Positions 18,545 through 31,500 of a stretch of DNA of 64,000 nucleotides are shown here, in pieces. Positions within the stretch are counted from its first letter, which is position 1. Each line of letters starts with the position of its first letter. The notes beneath the pieces are model-generated. The model was given only the letters and a program-made list of their open reading frames with translations, did no database searches and was not told the origin of the DNA. The position numbers and the translations under genes were made by a program. This DNA comes from Rhizoclosmatium globosum (taxonomy: Eukaryota; Chytridiomycota; Chytridiomycetes; Chytridiales; Chytriomycetaceae): contig MCGO01000049.1 in the NCBI GenBank assembly GCA_002104985.1, positions 124,001 through 188,000 on the forward strand. Direction: 5' to 3'.

Positions 18545-21500
18545 ATGTGTCTCCTCACCTTTTTGTTGGGGAAAGGAGATCTTCAAAACAACCTCGCAAT
18601 TGAAGGAGATCAACACCTCTTCTTGGCGACCCACGCATCCGGAGTCCTTCCAATTAAGCATACAGTAAGTTGACAGGGTCTTATACAAGTTTATCTGATC
18701 GATTGGGTCAAACAGCTGGTACGAACCTTTGTTACTGGCCTTGTAAACTCTCAAATCCTGTAGTTCTTGATGCAACAGAAGGTAACTTTCGGTATTGCTT
18801 TATATATATGCGATCAGACGGTATACTGAATATGAACGTATGCAACCGTTTCTTTAGTGTTGTATTGTCGGTTGCCCTGTGAAGAAACAGACATCCAACA
18901 CTTCTGGTCAAAATTATCAGCAACTCCACAAATTCAATGGCCTGGATTATTGCCGTAAGCATAAGCGCGAGGCGGTCCAGACTGCTCGTGGATTGGCAGA
19001 GTCGGATTTGGAGAAACTGCCGATCGATCCCATTCCTCCTGCCGTGTCTCTGTGTGCGGGTTTCGCGAATGATCTCCACTACCTTGATGATTATTCCGCA
19101 GAAAGTATTTTCAATCACAAGTTTGGCTACACATCCGGATCTTGGAGGCATCAAGAGTGTGAGGGATTAATTGAAGGCGAACGCTGCAACAAATGTCAGC
19201 CGTTGTATCATAATATGAAGCGCAATGTGACATCGAAATTGATTATCAAAGTTGACAATTGGCGCCCAACAGAACAGACCCTCGCTCATGCTGTCATTTC
19301 GTGTGTGAAAGACAGTAAAACAGATGAGCTAAAGTTAATTCTCCAAATGATGGACTCTTTGCAAATGGACAAGCTCAATTTACCTGATAACTCAATTCTA
19401 CTGGTCTGTCATGGAATGTCTCCTCCTCCTGGCATTAGACTGGCCAAATTTGTTGAAATGGGTGGATGCAGTGAGCCATACGAGGCTACATCGCGTGGAA
19501 GACTTCGCCATGTTCTCTGTTCGCTGTACAGGATAATTCTAGTTGAGCGCAAGGATACACTTCCATGCTGTAACCATTGCATACAAATGACACGCCAAAT
19601 TGAGGCAAGAATTGAAGCTTCCTCCATAAATCGCGATTCTCGTGTCAACCCATTCAGTAAAGTCCCACTGGCTTGGCTCTCGCCTTCCTCTAAGGATGAG
19701 CGCACACGCAATGTTATGGAAGTGAATAACTCTCTGTGTCGAGAAATTTCACGTATGACTCTGTGTCTTCAAAAGCTGGAATCAAATCTTTCGGAAGCAA
19801 CAGTTGATCCTCCAAACGCGGACAAAATGGCGGAATACATCAAGACTGTTTGTGATGCACCCGATACAAAAGGCTTACTTCTCGGTATTCTTGAAGCAAA
19901 ATTGCGGAGGGATGTGGAAAGAGATGTCAAACTAGGGAAAATGAATCCTGAGGAGGAAGGTTTGCTTCGAAATAGACTTATTTTGGAGTCTGCGGGACTA
20001 GTGGATGTGATTTTGAACCAATTGGATGCGCAAGTGAAACGGTTTCAAGGGAAAAGCAAGCAAGTTCGCTTCTGTCCACAAATGATGGCCATAGCACAGT
20101 CTCTGGCTCATGCATCACCAAAGGCTTTACAAAGACTGCAAGCTCTTGGTCTTCACTTTCCTTCTCGGTCTACAATTAAGCAACACGAATCAGCTCAAAG
20201 AGTAAGTAAGGAAGGACGTGCGTCAATTGAAATCTAAATTGCACTTTCAAATAGATCAGAAAAGGTGACGATTGTCTCCCGTATGTTCTCGCTCGAGAAC
20301 GCATTGGCCACTCCAACCGCGTTGATGTATTGCTCAAATTTGACCAGATGAAGCTCCAACAAGGCATCACTTGGAATTCCAAGACCCATGAAATGGTTGG
20401 CTTTGCTGATGAGCAGTGCTCGTCCGTTGAGGATGCAGTCAATCAACTGTACAATTCCGATATGGCATGCCCAAAGGCACAGCTTGCCAAGTACGTAAAC
20501 CAGTTTCTTGTGGTCTCAATAGATGGCAAGTTTGACTTTATGGCAAGCTTCTTTTTCGACTCTGGGTCTTTAGGTGGTCGCGAGATTGTAGACCAGATTC
20601 GATATGTGACCCTCTGTCTTGGGGTTCAAGGATTTGATGTAATTGGCTTCAATATGGATGCTGGTGGCGGCAACCCTCGAGCAATTACTCTCACAGTGGA
20701 CAACCCAAACTATCAAGATTGCAATAAGGCACTTCTATCCGCTGAGTTTGTCAGTTTCAAATGCCCATACTCTCCGCCAGACACACCAATGTTAATATAT
20801 ACTTTCACATGCACGTCTCATCAATTCAAAAACCTGAGAAACTTTCTTGCGGCAACAATATTTGGAAAGCAAATGATGTATAACGATAAAGATCAGCCAA
20901 TTACATTTATTGTAATTGTGAACGTTCTTGAACGAGAGGAGAAACGGCAAAATGGGGGAGCTGCTGCAAGAACACGCATATTCATTGATGTGGTACGTTG
21001 GACCATTACACTAAGATGTCAATGCAATATGCGCTGATAATCTTTGAGCACAAAACTGTGATGGAGATTATGTCATTTTGCTGCGAGATTCTTGGTGTTG
21101 AACTGCCCCAACCGACAAAGGAAGATCTGAGTAACAAGGATATGTTTTTGCCTGACTGTTCATCTGATCACTTGCATGTGGGAATTCTGTGGTGGCAGGT
21201 AAATACAATGCCTGTTGTGTCCCTTTGATTTATGTATTACTATAGGTACAGAAGCTTATGGAAATGGAATGGACTTCCACTGAGCACATGAATCCGCTTC
21301 CAACTTTGGAGTTTTTGGTCATTGTTCACGAAATGTTCAATGCCACACTCTTGAACAAGTTCTTTCGATTTACGTCAGAAAACATCAAGCATTGTTGTGT
21401 ATGGTTTTCTTTGAGACTTTCTTGGTTTGACAAATGCAGTGCTGCAGCGTCCAAAAGGTCGAGAGTCAACACATTTATCCCAGATGTTCCGACTCTACGA

Positions 21501-23603
21501 AACCTGAAGTACACCATTTCCGGCTTCATAAACTGCGCAGAGTATCTACTAAAACGTGGTCATGAATCAATTCCATCAAATCAAGGCTCTCAGAGTTGTC
21601 TGGAGAGCACATTTGGAGCCAAGAAAGAGGACGATGCAACTACTGTTCAAAAGTATACTGCGCACAATTCTCGATTTCAGCAGGCTGATGTTACCATCAG
21701 TTACGTCAACGGTCTGAGAAACAACAAAATGTATGACTCCACTCATGACGTGATTGCTCAAGCTCGAAAGGGAAATTGTGCAGTGTGTGTGGTTCCAGCA
21801 AAAAGGACAAATCCATCTGAAACTGTTTCGAAGTGGAAGGACTCAATGTTGCTGTTTCAACACGTTTTCCTAAAAGCTCGCCAGCAGCGCCCTACACGCC
21901 AACAGAGTGGTTTTCGTGAGCAAATTCTTGCTGAAGACATTCACGAGATCTGCGAAGAATATGAAGACATCATCTTTGATCGGAAAGCGTTGAAACGTGG
22001 GGAGCTTGCTGAGCTTGTCTTTCCTGAGTTCAAGAGGCGCAATTTCAGAACAAACACTATGCTGATGCTTCTTTTGAAGAACAAGCAGTTCAACGAGTTC
22101 CTTATACTGTGTCATGGGTCTCAATTGGCAAGTTGGTGGAATACATTCTCCAAAGGCGGCGAGTTTGTTGCCAATTTTGACTTTATTCTGATTTCGTTGT
22201 TTGAAAAGTGCTTTGAACTTATGGATGAGTGGAGCACTCAACGATGCACGGCTAAAAATACTATTGATGCTGTGAAGTTCTTTGATGACTGGCAAGACAG
22301 TGCCAATATTGGTACATTGTTTTGCGAGAATATGCCAGAATACTTACAAGGGGATCGGTATCTATACGCTATTCTATTCCAAAGCGTGAAAGCCATATTT
22401 CACGAATTTGTGAATTCCCTCCTTCCTGCACCTGCAAAAGTGTCAACCAGTCTCAAACGTGACAATCTCCTATATATGACACATCTGTTTGGAGGTTGGG
22501 CGGTGAAGAAGATGCAAGGAGTGGTCAAGTCTGCCGCTGTTCGAGTTGCAGGAAGCAAAACAAGGCAACATTATGAACAAATACAAGTAGCACTACGCAC
22601 AATGCGTCTTTTAAAGCATGATCTTGAAGGTCAGGGTATTTTAATGAACGACGCGACATTTTGCCCTACCGACTATCATCAACTGAACAAGGGTGGATTG
22701 GTTTATATTGTTCGTGATTTTCATTCATTTGTTAACCGTATTCTCTTGCAAACATATAACACCATGGATATTGAACACAATGGTGACAGTTGTGTTGAAA
22801 TTGCATGGGACAAGGTAGAGAACGATGGACAGTTGCCAGACCTCTTTGACTCTGGATGGCGTAAGGTGTTCACGGCTTCAACTTTTCCGGAACTACGAGG
22901 AAACGCAAAAATTAAGGAATACGTGTATTCTCATTTGCTTTCGTCTATCTTTCATGCCAGAGCTGCTGAGTTGGTGAAGCGTTACCAACAGGACCGATTG
23001 AGCCGATTCAATAGCGCCTCTGCCAAACTGGGACTGCGCGCTTTGCTAAAAGCGAAATCGCGGGAGAGCAGGGCTGGGTATGCCGCAAAAGAAACAGAGC
23101 AACAAAACGGAAAGCGTCAAAAACTACAGGTCAACACTACTGTCAATGAGGCCCGCCCTGTTGTTGACAAAGATACCCACATTTATTGTATATGCCGAAA
23201 AAGGGATGATGGGAGCCGAATGATTTACTGTGATGGCTGTGATGATTGGTTTCATCCCAAATGCCTTGAATTGGCATCTGTAGCAATTGATGAAATGGAA
23301 GGCAAGAAGTTTTATTGTCGGTTTTGCCTCAAATTTGAAGAGTTTGGCCAAACTTTCAATGATGCGGAATTTCTGCGTGGTGCAAGCGACGGCAGTTCAG
23401 GCTCCGCTTCGAACTCAATTGCAACGTCTATCCAGCGTTACGGAGTTGATGAAACCGTATTTCTGGATGCTGGGGAAGTAGAATTAGGTGCAGAGCCTGA
23501 GAACACAACATTTGCTGTCATTTCCACGCAAGAAAACGAGGAACAACCAAAAAGCGCCAAGAGAAAACGTGCACAAACGACGTTCTTTGGGATGGTTCGT
23601 TAG
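18545..23603 (+). CDS. P/THAP9-like transposase with C-terminal PHD finger
   Basis: Clear exons: about 18890-20201, 20255-21198 and 21246-23603, with introns of 53 and 47 nt. One or more 5' exons exist between 18545 and 18840 (for example one ending RSDGILNMN at 18845), but their joints are unresolved. The core has FPSRSTIKQH, then the RNase H-like start LLKFDQMKLQQGITWNSKT with the first catalytic Asp, matching P-element/THAP9 transposases. The C-terminus carries a complete PHD finger (YCICRKRDDGSRMIYCDGCDDWFHPKC, CRFC; C4-H-C3) at 23179-23325, then a basic tail. A frame break near 21001 fits one missing G (IDVVRW to DHYTKM). No THAP domain is visible. Confidence 0.88.
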
Positions 23604-23967
23604 TCTACTGCTTGTTGGTCTTTGAGCTGTTGATGCGTTCTCACTCTCGCAACCTATGAGATCATGTTTGCATACGCTCATACTTTTATTGTAATTTTTT
23701 TTAGTCCTTAACAACGCATTGTGAGAGCTACAACGAAAAATATTGAGAACTGCGAGAATGACAATAAAAAGTAATTTTCGGATTCAAATGAATCTCGGAA
23801 TACCTGCGCTCGAACGTTGAAACTTTACTCACTTATAAAAGAACTATTTGAGCATAGATCCGCCAAGTTTCATAGCAAAATCTTGTAAGATGGATGTGTG
23901 GCAGACCCGGAAAGAATTTGCATTTTGAGGCTTGAGCCCCATCTCCATTCCCCATTCGAGTTGAGGG

Positions 23968-23978
23968 AACTCTGGGTG
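23968..23978 (-). repeat. Right 11-bp subterminal inverted repeat
   Basis: AACTCTGGGTG on the plus strand, inverse of 18532-18542. Confidence 0.8.
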
Positions 23979-24012
23979 AACATACATATGGAGATGATGG
24001 AGATCCAACCAA

Positions 24013-24041
24013 CGTAACACACCCTGTTATATAGACCCTTG
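24013..24041 (-). repeat. Right terminal inverted repeat of the P-type element
   Basis: 29 bp, perfect inverse of 18469-18497, followed by the target duplication 24042-24049. Confidence 0.95.
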
Positions 24042-24720
24042 CCTCACACATCCAGAAGTATGCAGAGATGATGCATTCCACCAGAGAACAAGTCATATTG
24101 GCTATTGTGGTTTGTTGGTATCTCAAAGATCTCGAATCCAGAGGCGCTCCACTTTCAATAGGATTCCTGGATCAGGCTGGGAAGATCCAGTCATCAGATG
24201 TAATCATCGATCATGCATCCACGTTTCAGTGTCTTTTCCGCAGAGTTAAAGATACTCGCTTGGAAGATGATCGGATTCAGTCTGAGTCCCCTGATTCCAG
24301 TTCTCACTACCGGACGTACATTATTGGTGGCACCCTGCAGTTGAGTCTTTATAAATATGTGGTAACTGATTAGTAATTCATAATGGTCTTTTCCGTAGAT
24401 TCAATCTTTCTACTTCCTCAATCGAGAATATTGTCAATGTGACAGCCATTTTTGATGATACACACAGCTGTCACAAGAGAGAATTTGAGAGTTTGGCAGT
24501 TACATTGCTTTCCAGCCCAACAACTGTAATCTCCTCGGCGTTAGTTGGAGGTTTGAAAGAGTATGACTCGGCTCTATCCGATTCATCAGATGCAACTCTC
24601 TCTATCAACACACCATCGTCTTTCAATTCAACTATGGCTACATCCTCGCCTTCTGAGTTTTTGCTGTCTCCGTCGGATTCAGAATCTGGATTGAACTTCA
24701 TATCCTTTTTAGCTTGCTAA

Positions 24721-25198
24721 AAGCTAGAGGTGGTTTTTCTCCGTCCGGCTGTGTAGGCACCCACTTCAAACCCCGCCAAGGTCACTTTGCAAAGTCACGT
24801 GATGACTCATTTCCAATATCACATTCCTATTGGAATCATCATTGACAAACAAAAAACATAACAAACGTCATAAAAACAAAATAGCAGCCAAATACAGAGA
24901 AACTTTACAAGTACAGTGCAACAATTTCTTCCATGTCCAAAGTGTGCCAGATTGCTGGAGAAATGTATGAATACAGGTAGGGAGATTTTTCTGATGAGAT
25001 GAACGTTAGCATCCACAAACTGTCAAACTACAAACATTTGTTCTTGGAGGGATGTGCTGCCCACGCCTCCAGCACCTGTTTGGAGTTTAGGCCATTGACA
25101 ATGTGTTGACTTTGTTGCCTTCTAGGTAAAGCAGGAATGTTGATATTGTCTCCAATAAAGTTTTGACTGAAGATGATCAGAATTGCTCTTATGGATAA
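24721..25198. other. Intergenic, no feature seen
   Basis: No long frame, tRNA or repeat recognised; only short scattered frames. Confidence 0.4.
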
Positions 25199-25200
25199 TA

Positions 25201-25326
25201 GGGATGGTCAAAGTAAGGGATTTTGGACAAGATTCTTTTGGGTTCGAAAAGGGGATTTTGGCCATTTCAAAACTTCGCTTTTCACACTTTTGAAAATTGT
25301 CCAAAACACCCAACTTTGACCACCCC
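25201..25326. mobile_element. Short TA-flanked MITE, copy A
   Basis: 126 bp with imperfect terminal inverted repeats (GGGATGGTCAAAGT and, inverted, GGGGTGGTCAAAGT), between TA dinucleotides at 25199 and 25327. Its right half, inverted, is about 90% identical over 95 bp to the left end of copy B at 26973. The TA duplication points to a Tc1/mariner-type transposase acting in trans. Confidence 0.8.
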
Positions 25327-25328
25327 TA

Positions 25329-26970
25329 AGGCTGTTGCATTATACTCCATGGAACAACTAACCAATCAAGTAATTCAGGAGCCTCTTCTCATTTGGCAGA
25401 ATCTCAATGGACTGTCCACTCTTTTTTGCATTAGAAGCAAGCTCTTTCAAGCCAAGTGACATGAGAATGTCTATCAAAGGTGGTGACAGAATACGACAAG
25501 AGACACCTGAAGGAGAAGTGCTGTCAATTAAAACTAAAAGAAAACATAAGCCTACAAACAATGCAAGAATGCTAATGATCAGCTCTTGCATCCAGCTGTG
25601 TCTGTCTCAGGTTTTGAGGTTGGTGCAACAACAGGCTCGAACTCTAGAACAAATTTCACTGAGACAAGGAGCTTTGATTTTTGACGTGGTTATTTCAAGT
25701 TTATATTGTGGATGTTGGTTTTGGTGATCCATCTTGATGTGGAGGAGTAGCATCAGCGATAGAAGCACTACATCTGGGATTGGGTCATCTGAAGCTTGAG
25801 TAATTTTAGTGTCTGATTCTGCTGGTGATTTTGTTTCCTCTGCGTCAAAGGAACTAATGTTGTCCTTATAGCTGGTGCCATATCTTCCAAGAGCTATTGT
25901 GCGTTTTGTCCAAAATTGGAGTTTCAAACTCTTACAGTCATTTCATTCTTTTCTTTGGCCTTCCTGCGAAACCTTCTCCCTCGTCCAACATGGACCTGTA
26001 CCACATCATTCAGCCAAAATGTAGAGCTATCTACTGGTATAGCGCATGGCTGCTAGCAGGTGCAGATCTGGTTTTGGCAGAGCAACACAGTAGTGAATCA
26101 ATCCTCTGAAGAACTCCAAACTTGCAGCTTCCCAGCTGTACAGGCCAGCCCTGAAATGCGTTAACATTGCCAAAGGGAGGAGACCACATGGTCCAAGTGC
26201 TTGGTGTTTAATGTCAACAAATGTTGAACCATCAGCTTATCTCCGTACCTATTTCCAATATATGTCAATTATTGGATTTCACAGATTTACAAACCTTTCT
26301 ATTTTTCCTTTAAGGGGAGGACTTCTTCAGTCTCTTGTGGGCAAAGGAAATTGTTTTCATAGGCATTCAACTCCTTATAGCCTTAATTCAGAAACTTTCA
26401 ATAGATATAACTATCTTATTGCAAAAGTGTAAGTATAGTTTGCAATAATATTGAATTCTACCTGATCACTTATGTTCACATTGTCAAAAGCCATCTGGAC
26501 TCTAAGTACAGTATCCAGTACGTCATTCAAAGAAGAATCAACAGTGCGATAACCTCACCCAGCGGCAGTTGTGGACCTGAAAATCCCAATTATTAAAATC
26601 AACAGCATGAAAGTACGAAGGAAACTGCACCATTGTAGGACAAAGCCGGGGGCAGTTGATCCAGGAGAGTTGTAATTCCTTAGGCAGCTGTAACACTGAC
26701 TGGTGGCTGAATAGCCACAACACGCTGACTTGAGTGGACATACGTTTTTGAAGCTTGAACTGTCGGAACTTGATGGACAGGTTCAACAGGAATGGTGCAG
26801 TCATCATGATCTTTGCTGGCAAAAGACTATTTTGAAAGATTGGGCTGAGCGATGGCATCAATGTGGAAAGGGTCCATAGAATGCGACATGAATCCTTTGG
26901 ATGGGTCAGAAATAGGTCCAGCATTTGTTTTTGATTCCTTTGAAGTGGAGGCTAAATGATCCGCAGCTAT
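25329..26970. other. Intergenic with decayed frames
   Basis: Several 60-130-codon frames on both strands (for example minus 26538-26924) resemble nothing I recognise and have no consistent splice links. I take this as decayed sequence in the transposon island. Confidence 0.35.
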
Positions 26971-26972
26971 TA

Positions 26973-27469
26973 GGGGTGGTCAAAGTTGGGTATTTTGGAC
27001 TATTTTCAAAAGTGCGAAAAGCAAAGTTTTGAAATGGCCAAAATCCCCTTTTTGAATCCAAAAGAGAACCTCTCCCTCGCTTTTCAATTCCGCTTTTGGG
27101 AGCCGCTTAGAGTCTTGCGATTCAATTTCGCTTTTCACCACCCAATCCGCTATGACAAAACACCTCAAGAGGCAATGGTTCGAAACCGCAACTCTGACCC
27201 TCCTTATCTACAGGTTTCAAACCACTAACTTCAAGATGATGAAACTTTGCTTTTCAGGGTGAAATGGAGATGGTAAGGGACCTGCTTGGATCCACAGCCA
27301 CAATGCAAGCACAGTGATTGTGGATGCGAGAAGTACAACAGCTTGCGTTGCTCGTCCATGGGCGACAATGTATTCATCCCATAGGAGGCACAGCTTTTGG
27401 GCCAGTGTGAGTTCGTTGAAGAAAACGTCGATGTATTCCTTGTCTGTCCTATTCCACTTTGACCACCCC
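26973..27469. mobile_element. TA-flanked MITE, copy B
   Basis: 497 bp with termini GGGGTGGTCAAAGT and its inverse ACTTTGACCACCCC, between TA at 26971 and 27470. The left 95 bp match copy A. The interior has no transposase. A minus-strand stretch near 27255-27445 reads as a short hydrophobic frame (LLASTITVLALWLWI), which might be a captured host fragment. Confidence 0.78.
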
Positions 27470-27471
27470 TA

Positions 27472-28502
27472 TTTTTGACACAGCTATATGTGACTTGCGA
27501 AAGTTGCCCTTTCCTTCACAACCAATACTAAACGACCTCAACAAGTACAATAAAATCTCCTGAAAGACACATTAATTAAAGTAATCCTTTATACTACCAC
27601 TCACATTACACACTCCTCCATAAAAAGCTAACCCTAAGACTTGTGTTGTCATTGATTTTAAGCTTCTCAGTAATTGTGTAAATGTGGCTAATTGTGTTTT
27701 TAACACTTTTGGAGGCAGTGTCAAGTTTTGCACAAGTAGTAGCATTACGACAATTCTTCAGATTGGAAACTCTTTTTGTAGGATAGGTACATTTAGTCTC
27801 CACATTTATCCCATACCTTTTCTGGTATAAAGCCCGATTTGAAAAATTTAGGAAGTCCAATAATTTAAAGGTATTGGATTTCACAAAGCTAATACATACC
27901 ATATTTTTAAGAATACTTTCTGTGAATTTCTTTGCCACCTCCGTAATGTCCACAACTGCCAGTTTGACAGCCAATTCTTCCTCCATATCCATCATACTAA
28001 CAAGCATTTTGTTTTCAGCCAATCCAGTTACTTTCTCTAACACTTTGATACACTGGCAAGAGTGATTGGTCAACAACTCTGTTGTTTAACCATCAGTTAA
28101 TTGATTGAAAGATCGAAATACTCACCACTCTTGGAGTCTCCTCATCTTCTCTCTTCTATTCTTCTGCTTCCTTGTCTGCTGCCTGGTCATTGATGTTTCT
28201 GTGTGAAGGAACCCCATCACCCTCCCTTGACACACTCCCACTTGCTTGATTAGTGTTGTTGTTCATCGCACTAGAGGTATTGTACGTCATTGACGCTTGC
28301 AGGGACTTTGATGTGCTGTTTGTTCACTGGGGATGATGTGCCTGGTGTCTGTGCTTAATCCAATAAAACAATTCTCTTATTTCATACACAAAAAAGCAAG
28401 CTAAAAAGGTCCTAGCGGCGGCACGACGCACCTCAGTCACCCTCGCAGAATTCCAAGTGCCCCCAATTAATTTCAACTACTCGATGTGTGTTCTTTGATC
28501 GA
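27472..28502. other. Intergenic upstream of the synthetase gene
   Basis: A minus-strand frame (28076-27606, about 156 codons, first ATG internal) includes MDMEEELAVKLAVVDITEVA and a later KNCRNATTC stretch. I do not recognise it, and it may be an exon of a lost gene. The last 400 bp must hold the promoter of the rightward synthetase. Confidence 0.35.
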
Positions 28503-31500
28503 ATGGAATCCCATCCATCCCATCTGCCATTTTTTGTGAGTGTCCTTGAACTTCTTCCGGACAACAGATTAAACAGAAGTAAAACAGACATGGGTTACGG
28601 ATAAGGGTGCCGATGCTTTCACGGCAACTTTTGGCGACTTTATGAGCAGCGTCAAATTGTGTGCCCGTGCTTTAGCGTATCACCCTGATCTTGCTTTGAA
28701 AAAAGGTGATGCTGCGTGCCTGATTTTTGAGCCATCATACAACTTCTACATCACAATTATTGCATGCTTCTACCTCGGTGAGATCAAAATATGTTGCATT
28801 ATCAGGGACTTAAACAGTAGTAGGTGTGATTGTCGTTCCAGTTTATCCACCGTTCCCAGCGACTAAAGCTTCTGAAATGGAAAAAGTGCGTCGAGTTTTG
28901 GCCGACTTTCTGCCAGGACTTCCAAAAGACAGAAAACTTGTTATTTTATGCTCCAAACTTGTGGCAACGTCCGTAAAGGCTGCGAAGGTCTTAAAACTGC
29001 TTTCCAAAGACGATATTTGGAGTTGGGTCCGTTCGACAAAGTTCCAGGATGTTGAATCTATCGCGTTTGGGAAGAAAGCGGCTGCAAAGTACTTTGATCG
29101 GATTATGCCGTCACAACCGACAGATGCCGACATTGCGTTTATTCAATACACGAGGTAATTTCTATTAAAAATATTCGTGCTTACCTTGACAATACATCAG
29201 CGGGTCAACAGGAACCCCAAAAGGTGTCGTAAATCATTACCGACATTTACTGGCCAACTTTGCCCAAATGAGTACAGTAATCAATTTCAAGTCATTAAAT
29301 GATAATTCCAGGAGAGAAATTTTTGTGTCTTGGCTACCTCAATATCATGACTATGGTTTGATTGGTATGTTTCTTTTCGGTGGATTGTATCTGGGAAGCC
29401 ACTTGCATATCATGTCTCCTCTATCGTTTGTTCAGAATCCATTGTTATGGCTTGAACAGATTTCAGCTAAGGTTCATCCCAAATTGAGTTCTGGCTGCAA
29501 ATTAATATTTGCATGCAGAGAGCAACTTCCACGGCAGCCCCAAACTTTGGATATGCTCTGGTACTTAAAGCTGCGAAGAACTGTAAAACCTCCGTGGCTC
29601 TTGACTTGAGCTCGCTCAATGTTCTTGAATGCGCCGCTGAACCAATCAATTATGAAAATATACGAGAATTTCTGGATTATTTTCAGCGATACAAGCTAGA
29701 TCCCTTAGTATTTTCACCAGCCTATGGGTAAGGTTCTTTATCTTACGTTTCGTGGCTTTATTCTTTGAAAAAGGTTGGCCGAGCATGTTCTTGGGGTTTC
29801 CACGGCTCCTTACCCATTCCATTTGAAAACGGTTGATCAACGTGTACCGTGTGGGCAGGTGTTTCATGGTATTAATGTCAAAATTGTGGATACTGAAAGA
29901 TTTGAAGAAATGAACGAGGGAGAAGTGGGAGAAATTTGGATTGACAGGTAAATCTGAAATCAGCATTTGATTTACTCATCTTTTTGGCAGTGTTGCAAAA
30001 CCGGCAGGTTACTGGAACAATTTGGCTTTAACTCAGGAAATCTTTCAAGCAAGGCTCTCCAACGGATCGAACCAAGTTTATCTACGAACAGGAGACTTGG
30101 GCTTTATGCTCAATGGAGAATTGGTAGTTGCTGGAAGATTGAAAGACATGATTATCATTCAAGGACGAAACTTCTTTGCCAACGATATTGAACTTGCTGC
30201 TCTTGCATCCCAGTCTGACAAATTAAGATGTGGCTCTATTGCGGCTTTTTCAATTGATCCGTTAACACTTGGACTTGACGCGAAACTCCCCGAGCAACTG
30301 ATAGTTGTGGTTGAAGTCAAGGTCGCCCTTGTCAAGGCTCCGAAAACAAAGCTTCAGAATATTTGTGATTCTATCTACGGAGATATCATCTCTACTCTTG
30401 GGATCCACTCATATTGTATTGTTTTGGTGAAACCTCGAACAGTCCCAAGAACCACCAGTGGCAAAATCCGACGAAAGTCTACCAAGGAGCTCTTTGTCTC
30501 CAAAAAACTTTCAATAATATACGAGAAGAAGTATGAAGCTGAAATGGACGTTGAACTTAATACTGCTGCCATTATGGAAAATGTTGAGGCTGATGTTGAT
30601 CTAACTCCTCAAGAGTTCATTGCAGCTGTGTGGAGCGAAGTCTTGAGCATCCCAGTGGAAAATATCACATCCGATTCCACATTTTTTGAACTTGGCGGTA
30701 GTTCTTTATCCGGCGTTCAGGCAGTACGAAAAATTAACAAGCAGCCAGAGTTGGCTGCAATCACATTTTCCACACTATCTACGCACTCTTTGGCCGATTT
30801 AGTGGCATACTGTCTTCAACACGAAAGCTTTATTCCATTGCCAAGTGTGACAATCTCGAACCGAATGGACCAATTTATTCGGCCTGCATCTGGAAGTGAG
30901 GAGCGTTTACTCATTCACAATCAGCTCCAGCCTAATTCCAGGCAATATGTGGAACAAATGAGCGTAACATTAAGTGATGCCTCTGAGAAAGAGCTTTGCA
31001 AGGCAGTTACGCAGCTCGTTTCGCGACACGAAGCGCTGCGTACCATTTACTCTTGGAATCAAAGTATCGCTCAAGCAACTGTATTTGCTGCGAATACAGC
31101 GGTGTGTATACATTCCGTCAAGTCCATACAAGAAGTTGAAACAATTTCATCCAAACCCTTTGACCTAACAAAAGAGACTTCATGTCGATTCGCTATATTA
31201 ACTTCCAGTGAAATCTGTGCCCTTTATCTGATTGCTCATCACATTTGCTATGACGGCTCATGCGTACCCATTTTCGAACGCGAATTACGAAGTTTGTGCT
31301 CTGGCGTTGCACTCTCCCCACCAGTTTCCCAATATAGCGACTTTGTGAACTGGGAAAAGTCATTAGAAGAGTCAGGAGTTTTTGAAGCTCAACAAAAATA
31401 CTGGAAGTTAAAGCTTGAGAACTCAATTCTGCTGCCTTTTTCTCACCAGGGTGGTGATCACGTCCTCTTTTCACTTTCAACAAATTTTGGAGCCCAAAAT

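Larger units (their letters stand above)
18469..24041 (+). mobile_element. P-superfamily DNA transposon, structurally complete
   Basis: 5573 bp. Perfect 29-bp terminal inverted repeats (18469-18497 and 24013-24041) start CAAGGGTCTATATAAC. An 8-bp duplication, CCTCACAC, flanks it at 18461-18468 and 24042-24049. An 11-bp subterminal inverted repeat, CACCCAGAGTT, occurs at 18532-18542 and 23968-23978, each exactly 63 bp in from its end. Ends starting with CA, 8-bp duplications and 11-bp internal repeats are all classic features of Drosophila P elements. One multi-exon transposase gene fills the interior. The matching ends suggest a young copy. Confidence 0.93.
18379..24373 (+). pseudogene. Host reading frame split by the P-type transposon
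   Basis: An ATG at 18379 opens 30 codons ending exactly at the left target duplication (18468). After removing the transposon and one duplication copy, the frame continues at 24050 (IQKYAEMMHSTREQ) for another 107 codons to a stop at 24371. The uninterrupted phase across the join suggests a real coding region before insertion. I do not recognise the protein. A further open stretch (24399-24720, ending GLNFISFLAC) may be a later exon, but the splice phase does not match cleanly. Confidence 0.45.

Noticed and set aside
18832..18882. GTG at 18879 as start of the transposase
   Set aside because: The sequence just before 18893 looks like an intron end (AAACAG), and an upstream exon joins in phase, so translation must begin further 5'.
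27606..28076. A 156-codon minus-strand gene
   Set aside because: No ATG at the start, no recognised family, and no splice partner; kept only as a note in the intergenic entry.
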